DNA of 64,000 bases, taken from the NCBI RefSeq assembly GCF_002575655.3, contig NC_053041.3, positions 120,992,318-121,056,317 of the forward strand, in the 5' to 3' direction. Numbering within the stretch: the stretch's first letter is position 1; the number at the start of each line of letters is the position of its first letter. The DNA comes from Aegilops tauschii subsp. strangulata (Eukaryota; Streptophyta; Magnoliopsida; Poales; Poaceae). The notes under the pieces are model-generated. The model ran no database searches. It saw nothing but the letters and a program-made list of their open reading frames with translations, and was not told the DNA's origin. This document shows positions 58,101-64,000 of the stretch, in pieces. The position numbers were made by a program, and so were the translations under genes.

Positions 58101-61100
58101 AAACGGTTCAGATGAAGGTTATATGCAGAAGAAGATAAAATGTTAAAGACAGCGGCTTACCGCAGGGGCTGGGTTGGTCTTGCAGAAGGGGGCTAGCCCG
58201 GTTCTTCCGCAGTCTCCCAGGCTCTCGTTCAAAAGAGCTTTGGTCTTTTCTTCTGCAACGTCTTCAGGCAGATCGTTGCGGCTGTGTCTTTGAGGGTCAT
58301 CCTTTCGGCCCGTGTACTCACACATTAAGCCGGGGCGGCGGCTCAATGGGATCACCCGCCATGAGATCCAGACCCGGACCAGGTCGATTCCGTTCAGACC
58401 ATTGCCAAGGAGAGCCTTGATCTTGTTGATAGTGGGGAGCAGAGGCTGGCGCTCTGCTTGAGTCAGCTTGTCCGACAGTGGGTGAGTCGGCTCCAGACGT
58501 GTTGGGCGGAAGCCGGGCAGCGGGCTTTCATCAGCCGGGGACGTATCTTGGCAGTAGAACCAAGTCATGTTCCAGTCTTTGGGGTGGCTCGGCGGCTCTG
58601 CGTAAGGGAAAAGGCAGTCTCTACGCCGCTGGATGGAGATACCACCTAACTCCAGACTTGGCCCATTGGCGCACTCATTCTGACGGTTTAAGTAAAAAAG
58701 CTCTCTGAAGAGCAGCAGACTAGGTTCTTCTCCAAGGTAAACCTCACAGAAGACTTGAAAATTGCAGATGTTGGACACTGAATTGGGTCCTATATCTTGA
58801 GGCCGCAAGTCGAAGTAGTTGAGCACGTCCCTAAAAAACTTTGAGCCGGGCGGTGCGAAGCCCCGGTTCATGTGATCCACAAAAATCACTACCTCCCCAT
58901 CCTTTGGCTGTGGCCTCTCTTCTGACGGGTCAGGGGCACGGTAGGACATGATGTCTTTCTTGGGCAGATATCCAGACTTAACAAAATCAGCTAGAGTCTC
59001 GTTGGTCACATTGGACCTCGTCCAGTTGCAAGTAATGGGAGCTTTGGGAGGCATGGTGAAAGTCGGCAGTCTATGACAAAAAGGAAAAACGTCCGGGTTA
59101 ATTATAAGCTGGAGGAGATTTACAGTTCAAAGCTAAGGTGGCGGCTTATGAAGGGGACTAATGGTATACACCTAAGTACAGTGGGTTATTTAAGCCGCAG
59201 GGGCATTCAGAATAAGTTGATTATCTACGGCTTTATCACAGTTAAGCCGGAGGATTCTATGGCGCGTGGTTTCTTTAAACCGGAATTATAAGCCGCCAAG
59301 ATTCAATGGTTGCAGTTTTTACTAAGTGCGGTAAAACAGGTTTCACACACCGCAGTAAAATTTTTGGATCAAAATGGTCGGGTGAAATGAAAAATTTCTA
59401 GACCTAGAAACAGACGAGCGGATGTTCTTGAGCTCGAACGAAGCCGTTATGCAGTGGAAAGAGACATACTGGCGTTTGGAATAAGTGCCAAACAGCCGCC
59501 GCACTAATTCTATGCAGATCTAAGATCAAACAAGGACAGTAACTATGAGAACTACCGAAGCTTGCGGACAATGGCGACGAACACGAAGAACGTGGGCAAA
59601 TCCTACGACAGATCTACTCTACAGGTCAAGCAGGACTTACCGGAGCTGGAAAGGTGTGGGGGTCGCCGCCGTTTGTCTGGTCCAAGTCAGGGTGATGCAG
59701 CAGCCAAGGTTGACGAAGACCAGAGGCGAGACGGCGGCGGCGGGGTGCGAGCTCAGGCAGAGAGGCAGTGGCGCAAGGAGGAAGAAGAGTGGCAGAGAAG
59801 CCCGTCGGGCCGGCCTATTTATAAGGTGAGCTCGTAAAGCAGGCACGAGAATCAAGGAGACTGTGGCGTGGTTATCTCCCCCCACAACGCCTCGATTTTC
59901 GGAATGACAGTAAAAGCAAAAGATCCGTTGCGGATCTGGCGGAGTAAAAAACGGGCTTAATGGACGATGACGTCACGGCGGATTATCCGGAGTCCAGAGG
60001 ATGACGTCACGCCGGGTTATGGCCTTCACATAAATGGTAAGCCGGAGATTTTTTCTGTTGAAAGAATTGAAGATTGACATGAGCTGGCTCAAATCAATGT
60101 GGGGCCTAATGTTGAGGATATAGACCTTAGAGTCACCCGCCAGGAGGGGCCGGGTTACCCATATGGTCACTGCCAGAAGCCCGATGCCAAGATTAAAGAC
60201 GGTGGGCCAAGGATGGGCTTAAGACCCGGCGGAGGCTTAAGGCCCGTAGTTACAATCATGGTTATGGTAGAACTTGTAGTGTAAGGCAAGAGTAGTTGAG
60301 AGTCCGAGCCGGACACTCTTATGAGCCGGCCAGGACTCTGAGAGCTGCAGGGCGTCAGCATCCTTATATAAAGGGACGACCCGGCAGCAGTTTAAGGGCG
60401 ACAACAATCTAATCGAGAACCGGGGATTGCAGTCTAGCTCCCTGGTAATCGTAATCCTAATCAATACCACCTCAAACTGGACGTAGGCTTTTACCTTCAC
60501 CGTAAAGGGCCGAACCAGTATAACCCTCGTGTTCCTTGTCCCGCATTAACCCCTTCAAGCTTCCTAGCTTCGATGGCTCCACGACTAAGTCCTAGCTCGA
60601 GGACATCTGCCGTGACAATTCCACGACATACCCCGTGGATGCTATCACGGAGTCTCAACATTGCCACCTTATGGCGGAATGGCAGAACTTCAAAGTCAAG
60701 GCGGCTGTTGGCTCTGTTTTACCTCCTGAACCCGGCGCAACCTACCACTGCCGGCCGATTCCAGAAGGATATGCTAGGGTGATGGTGGATGAAATAACGG
60801 AGGGATTTGAGGAGCTCCAGCTTGACCACCCTACCGGTGAAGGGGAGACTCGGCTGGGTTCTGCTCTGAAGACTCCAGGCCTATGGCGGAAGGAGCTCAT
60901 CAAGCTTCCGAACTGGACGGCTCCGGCGAGTAAGGGCACTCCGCCTCCTCCTGCGGCGAGTGATCAGGGCACTCAGCCTCCTTCTCCGGCGCGTGGCGGC
61001 ACTCCGCCTCCTTCTCCGCCAGCGCCGGCGCGCCAGAGCAGCCAGCCTCCTCCTTCTCCGCCTCGTCAGCAAGGGCGGAAGAGACCCGCCACCGCTGCGG

Positions 61101-62998
61101 CTGCTCCGGCGCGTCGTAGTCCTTCTCCTCCGCCTCGTAAGCAAGGAAAGAAGACAGCTGCAGCCGCTCCGTCTACTCTGCCGGCGTCTAGCAGTACAGC
61201 TGCCAGAGGCGGGAGGCAATACAGATTCGGTCCTTCTCTGAAGACTCCAGAGAAGTTACCATACGACATGACCGAGGAGGAAACCAGGAAGATCGTGCGA
61301 GCCGAAGTGACAAACTTCTTTGAAGGGGTGAAAGCAAAGAAACATCCACCTCCGGAGGAGAAGGTAGATCCGGTGAAAGCAAAGCGCACTCTGGCTGCCC
61401 TGACAAAACCACCAAAGTCTCCGCCGAGAGGCAACTATGAGCGCATTGCAAAGACATATGCCGAAGCGGAGCGGTCGGGAAGTACTGTCAGTGATAAAAG
61501 GTTAAAAGAACGACGAGCTGGGAAAAAAATTGCCCAGCTCGGCGAACAAGCGAACCAAACGTGCCCCCCGCTCAAGGTGTCAAAAGACATCGTCGCTAAT
61601 GATCAGAGTATGGTGCCCGGTTATAGCAATCTTGGAGATTACCTGCCCGACGATGTACATTATGAAATCATGGAGGTGGACGAACACAAATACCATTACG
61701 GGAAGCCTCTCGTCAAAGATGAAAGATCTCTAAGCACGATGATGCGAAGACTACATGATTGGTACATGAAAACCTGCAGAGAGTCTGATGGGATGGATAC
61801 TTTGACGCTGAGAGTTAAACCGGAGCATGACCTCGTTGGAATTGATCTGCTGAATGTTCCATTTGAGGATTTCTTCCAGTTTTACAATCAAAAGTCCCTC
61901 GATAAAACAACGATCACTTGCTACTGTCTGTAAGTAGTACTACTTCTGTCATTAAGTCTCTCTATATAGGTCAGCTCTTTCATTGCATGTATTTATACTT
62001 ATCCTCACTATATTATGCAGGTTGAAGATCGCCGAATTGAAGAAAAGACAAATCGGTGATATTGGGTTCATTAACACAAATCTCATAGATGCATATACGG
62101 TTGAAAAACATCCCAAAGAAGCCGAGGCCAACTTACTACAATCGTTGGTATTAAATCAAAGCAAAGATATAATACTCTTTCCTTACAACTTCAAGTGAGT
62201 GTTACTGTCTTGTGCATATTCGGTTTCCCTTATTAGTCCAGGTTATGGTAATGTAATTGATGACTTATGCATGCATGCGTAGCTTCCACTATATTCTCCT
62301 AGAGATTAAGCTTGAGGAGGGAGTAGTAACCGTCTTAGACTCGAGACGAAAAGATCCCCAGGACTATGCGAACATGACTCAAATGCTCGAGAAGTAAGTT
62401 AAATCGATCATTATCCACCATATCAGCAACTTTGTTCATTTCCTGATATCAAGTAATTGTTTTCTTTGTCTGGCAGGGTTTGGAGAAAATTCACCTCAAA
62501 AGCTCCGGGACTGCCGAAGAAGCTGCAATTTAATCACCCGAAAGTAAGTACTATAGTAGCATGTTCCGCGCATCTCCTAGTGATTCAAGCGCTAGTTTCA
62601 TCAATACCATTTAGCATTGCTTATCAGTTTGATTGACCTCTATTTCTTGTAAAGTGGTTGTGGCAGGAACCCGGGAATAATTACTGTGGATACTACGTTT
62701 GCGAGTCCATCCGCTACACGACCTGTGAGCGGGGCTACACTGAAGAACAATATGAAGTGCGTAAGCAATAATATTCACAATTTTATTTTATTACCATCAT
62801 TTGTGTTGAGTTTCATTTATTCATATATATATGTATTGACCCCCTTCTTCAAATTAGATGTTTCGGAAGCGGGATGAACTCCTAGCACAAGATCGTATGC
62901 GAGGAATTCAAGAGGAATTGGCGGCATTCTTCCTTGACCACGTGATCGCTGAAAACAGAGAATACTATGTGGACCCTGTGTTCCTACAATTTAATTAG
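46200..62998 (+). CDS. CACTA2 second gene (ORF2) with Ulp1-like C-terminal domain, split by TE4
   Basis: Exons inferred from splice sites: 46200-46439, 46541-47649 continuing at 60634-61929 across TE4, 62021-62194, 62283-62393, 62477-62543, 62667-about 62756 and 62858-62998. Apart from TE4 I see no stop or frameshift. Contents in order: acidic N-terminus; basic VKRRGPKRKLRSDE; conserved AAQCGVLVRDKIPISIHQW; coiled-coil-like QIQKLHERVQALEERD; a proline-rich linker (60920-61200); then FHYILLEIKLEEG, TVLDSRRKD and NYCGYYVCESIR, which place His, Asp and Cys as in Ulp1/C48 peptidases. Function in CACTA elements is uncertain: an accessory DNA-binding role or a SUMO-type protease are possible. TE4 lies in exon 2, so the present allele cannot make the whole protein unless TE4 is spliced out. 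Confidence 0.8.
47645..47649. repeat. Left target-site duplication of TE4 (TACCC)
   Basis: Repeated at 60629-60633. The reading frame of ORF2 is kept across the duplication. Confidence 0.92.
47650..48168 (+). repeat. TE4 5' LTR (519 bp)
   Basis: TG...CA bounded; contains TTATATAAAG at 47904-47913 as TATA box. Same length as the 3' LTR. Confidence 0.95.
47904..47913 (+). promoter_or_regulatory. TATA box of TE4 5' LTR
   Basis: TTATATAAAG, 255 bp into the LTR; conserved in the 3' LTR at 60364-60373. Confidence 0.75.
48171..48188 (+). promoter_or_regulatory. TE4 primer binding site
   Basis: TGGCGCCCACCGTGGGGC two bases after the LTR. TGGCGCC is complementary to tRNAs ending GGCGCCA (for example Asp). 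Confidence 0.75.
48257..50497 (+). pseudogene. gag: TE4 gag
   Basis: The first in-frame ATG is 48257 (MTKSRRGKLYIDDANWGP). The frame is open to 50497 except for TAG at 48431-48433. An alanine/glutamine-rich helical region (EVAQLKFDLVKAKEELAAE) precedes the retrotransposon gag core (WAELKARFIQNFKD, HWVRRVKEIIHSSDKMD) and a basic glycine-rich tail. No CCHC knuckle is obvious, only PCPRHGSREKPATHLWKDC. Near 50497 one G is missing from a G-run (CCCGGGGGCGG), so the frame leaves the protease frame. Confidence 0.85.
50498..51418 (+). pseudogene. pol: TE4 protease region
   Basis: YKFTKVLMDGGSSINILY is the aspartic protease active site in the DGG form usual in the Tat branch. FGRPAYAKFMARPCYVY marks the end of the domain. 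Near 51178 an extra G (AAAGGTGGCC) changes the frame. The downstream frame ends at TAG 51416-51418 just before RT. Confidence 0.8.
51419..54622 (+). pseudogene. pol: TE4 pol: RT, RNase H, second RNase H, integrase (two internal stops)
   Basis: Open from 51419 to TGA at 54209-54211, then the same frame continues to 54622 with a further TAG at 54323-54325. RT shows SFLDAYSGYHQI and AYVDDIVVKS, both catalytic motifs intact. The first RNase H region follows (LLYVAANARAVSVAI). The second, archaeal-type RNase H shows HFDGSRQLEG, NNAAEYEALLHGL and GDSDLVAQQ. Integrase shows CDGC, WGLDMVGPF, ITDNGTNL and HPQSNGRAERAN, so the Asp-Asp-Glu set is present. The C-terminus has VFQEGDLVLRLIQD. It would make and insert cDNA; the few stops suggest recent loss of function. 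Confidence 0.9.
54760..55180 (+). repeat. TE4 3' tandem repeats with TCGTATTCGAA
   Basis: CACTTGGGGGCTTCCTGTTC (54812) and CACTTGGGGGCTTCCAGTTC (55006) start two copies of a roughly 195-bp unit. TCGTATTCGAA occurs at 54778, 54841, 54966, 55032 and 55158. Such arrays after pol are typical of Tat-lineage elements. Confidence 0.8.
55181..55736. other. TE4 non-coding segment
   Basis: No clear frame; separates the tandem repeats from the 3' end of the antisense gene. Confidence 0.4.
55737..59054 (-). pseudogene. TE4 antisense gene (about seven exons)
   Basis: ATG at 59054 opens a 298-codon first exon (MPPKAPITCNWTRSNVTNET, then FFRDVLNYFDLRPQDIGPNS, RELFYLNRQNECANGPSLEL). It ends at a GTAAGC donor near 58160. 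Further minus-strand exons are bounded by AG/GT sites near 58076-57919 (Lys/Ala-rich), 57840-57740, 57680-57445, 57372-56921, 56684-56405 (coiled coil, KTEFDAERKAWAEEKAAL) and 56318-55737 (ends ...FEALSGIDWKSSTF). One in-frame TAG (57075-57077) interrupts exon 5. Exon 1 resembles the plant putative gypsy-type transposon family. Antisense genes of this sort are known in Tat-lineage elements; their function is not. Splicing could regulate or compete with genomic RNA. Confidence 0.7.
59055..60095. other. TE4 region upstream of the antisense gene
   Basis: Probable promoter and leader of the antisense gene (minus strand) and 3' internal region of the element. GC-rich 59550-59830 has open frames on both strands but no recognised protein. 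Confidence 0.4.
60096..60109 (+). promoter_or_regulatory. TE4 polypurine-tract position
   Basis: CAATGTGGGGCCTAA directly before the 3' LTR. Only GGGG is pure purine, so it is a short or decayed tract. Confidence 0.4.
60110..60628 (+). repeat. TE4 3' LTR (519 bp)
   Basis: Differs from the 5' LTR at 12 positions (8 transitions, 4 transversions), no indels. Confidence 0.95.
60629..60633. repeat. Right target-site duplication of TE4 (TACCC)
   Basis: After it ORF2 resumes in frame with CGTGGATGCTATC. Confidence 0.92.
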
Positions 62999-63364
62999 GA
63001 GATTGTATTGTAAGAGATAATTATTGTATATATGTAGTCGGTAGTGTCGGATAGATATACGAGAACTTGTTGTTCGACCAATATCTTGGAGAAGGAGAGG
63101 TGGTCGATATCACTTCTCTCTGTATGCATATGTTCATGACGATCTTCTGTTTCCTTCATTTGATTACTAGCTAGCGTGTCTACTCCTCTCCATACGTATA
63201 TAGTACGTAGCGTCGACGAAGCACGGAGATAAGAGAGGACACTTCTCTCTATTAATTAGCTAGCTAACACAATATATGAAACACCTAAATTAACCCCCCA
63301 AAATCCCTAAACCACCCCCTTTAAAAAAACAAAAACCTCAGCTCCTGCCAGCTGCTGACGCGTG
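62999..63364 (+). other. 3' untranslated region of CACTA2 ORF2
   Basis: AT-rich sequence after the ORF2 stop. No further gene seen. Confidence 0.5.
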
Positions 63365-63600
63365 GATGCCTATTGGTCCCGGTTGGTGACACCAACCGGG
63401 ACAAAAGGCCCTGCCTATTGGTCCCGGTTGGTGGCACCAACCGGGACCAAAGGCCCTTCTGCCTGGGCTCCCCGCACCGGCCACGTGGACGGCCTTTAGT
63501 CCCGGTTCGTGTAAGAACCGGGACTAAAGGGCTAGGGCATTAGTAACGACCCTTTAGTCCCGGTTCCAGAACCGGGACTAAAGGCCCTTATGAACCGGGG
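63365..63600. repeat. CACTA2 right subterminal palindromes
   Basis: At least four palindromes such as GGTCCCGGTTGGTGGCACC with its complement, and CCTTTAGTCCCGGTTC with GAACCGGGACTAAAGG. Confidence 0.88.
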
Positions 63601-63624
63601 TAAAAGCCCCTTTTCCTACTAGTG

Positions 63625-64000
63625 GTTGGGGCACCCTGGAGCACCCAGTGGTTTGCCCGGGCACCTGGAGAACCCAGTGCTTGCCCAAGGGAATCCCGTA
63701 GTACCCGTGTGATCACCCTATGGAATGCCACCCAGGCTCAAAGGGATCATAAGATTATTCATGCTAGAAACTTTCGTGTGCAGCCACAAGCTATTATGGG
63801 CTCTAGCATAGTTGAGTATGTTGCATGACCTCTTTCAGTGGTAGGCTAGCAGATGTAGGGGATGTAGGTTGGTACTGTCTACCCAGAGTAAAGAGTTAAT
63901 GCTTCTGAAAGACTGTGTCTCGGTCATCCATTTCTCAAACACCATGTAGTGCGAGAAATCCAACGGAGGAGATCGAGTCTTGTGGGGACAAGTGCGCAAA
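63625..64000 (+). repeat. Second TE3-type LTR copy, probably part of the TE3 3' LTR
   Basis: Collinear with 8943-9099 joined to 22096-22320; 12 differences in about 375 bases. It keeps the uninterrupted TE2 target (GTGTGCAGCCACAAG at 63776-63790). Runs off the window. Confidence 0.8.

Larger units (their letters stand above)
47650..60628 (+). mobile_element. TE4: Tat-lineage gypsy retrotransposon with antisense gene
   Basis: Two 519-bp LTRs (47650-48168, 60110-60628) starting TGTTGAGGATATAGACC and ending ACATGACA/ACACGACA-type CA, a TACCC target duplication, primer site TGGCGCC..., gag, protease, RT, two RNase H domains and integrase, and a long 3' region with tandem repeats and an antisense spliced gene. 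An additional RNase H and antisense frames near the 3' end are known for the Tat/Retand branch. The LTRs differ at 12 positions and no indels by my alignment (2.3 percent). At the commonly used grass rate of 1.3e-8 per site per year that is about 0.9 million years. Confidence 0.93.
41479..63624 (+). mobile_element. CACTA2: CACTA transposon with lost 5' end, carrying TE4
   Basis: The right terminus reads CCTTTTCCTACTAGTG at 63624 (reverse complement CACTAGTAGGAAAAGG). The flank GTTGGGGC lies in the TE3 LTR. Its left end and most of the transposase are missing; coding sequence begins with a transposase C-terminus at about 41860. A spacer with three candidate Pol III units follows (42393-43975). 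The second gene is at 46200-62998, and subterminal palindromes at 63365-63600. Spacer, gene order and protein sequences parallel CACTA1, so both belong to one superfamily branch. The left boundary is approximate. Confidence 0.85.
6858..64000 (+). mobile_element. TE3: gag-only gypsy-like LTR retrotransposon, host of most other insertions
   Basis: The 5' LTR starts TGTAACATCCC at 6858 and ends GTCGCTACA at 36529, followed by a primer site TGGTATCAGAGC. Removing TE2 and CACTA1, each with a perfect target duplication, leaves an LTR of about 3.05 kb (6858-9099, 22096-22834, 36464-36529). The internal region runs from 36530 to 39290. A second LTR copy at 63625-64000 is probably the 3' LTR. Over about 375 comparable bases I counted 12 differences between the copies. 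No pol was found, so the element depends on others or has lost pol. The span given includes all nested insertions and debris. Confidence 0.7.

Overview
This 64 kb window is nested transposable elements with no host gene I could recognise. It looks like a large grass genome, most likely Triticeae (wheat, Aegilops, barley or rye). The reasons are long gypsy LTRs (about 3-4 kb), two CACTA DNA transposons with GGTTGGTGGCACCAACCGG-type subterminal palindromes, and LTR ends such as TGATACGTCTCC and TGTCAGGACC. The organism and lineage calls come from memory of repeat families; no database was searched.

Layout, left to right. (1) 1-5573: 5' part of a minus-strand gypsy element (TE1), with the start of gag, the leader and a 4.3 kb LTR. 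(2) 5574-6761: piece of another gypsy LTR, plus strand. (3) From 6858: a plus-strand, gag-only gypsy-like element (TE3). Its 5' LTR lies in three pieces (6858-9099, 22096-22834, 36464-36529) because two elements inserted into it. TE2 (9100-22090, minus, chromovirus-like, target duplication GCAGC) is the first. CACTA1 (22835-36460, minus, target duplication GTT) is the second, and CACTA1 itself carries a 1.7 kb non-autonomous CACTA (26239-27975, target duplication TGT). (4) 36530-39290: TE3 primer binding site, leader and a gag with several zinc knuckles. (5) 39291-41478: scrambled pieces of at least three other elements. (6) 41479-63624: CACTA2, plus strand, left end lost and transposase reduced to its C-terminus. 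Its second gene is open and well spliced but split by TE4 (47650-60628), a Tat-lineage gypsy with 519-bp LTRs, target duplication TACCC and an antisense multi-exon gene. (7) 63625-64000: a second copy of the TE3 LTR, which also preserves the unoccupied TE2 target site.

Most coding regions are decayed by frameshifts and stops (TE2 gag-pol, TE4 gag-pol, CACTA1 transposase and second gene). The least damaged is the CACTA2 second gene, which ends in an Ulp1-like cysteine peptidase domain.

The most unusual signal is in the CACTA spacers: four units, one in CACTA1 and three in CACTA2, built like plant U6-type RNA polymerase III genes. Each has a USE-like box (GTCCCACC...), 23-24 bp, a TTATAAG box, exactly 23 bp, a purine start, a foldable RNA of about 130-150 nt, and a T-run. 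Three are homologous and show compensatory base changes in two stems. The fourth has a similar promoter but would encode a nearly continuous 45-bp hairpin beginning exactly at the predicted start. I know of no description of this in CACTA elements.
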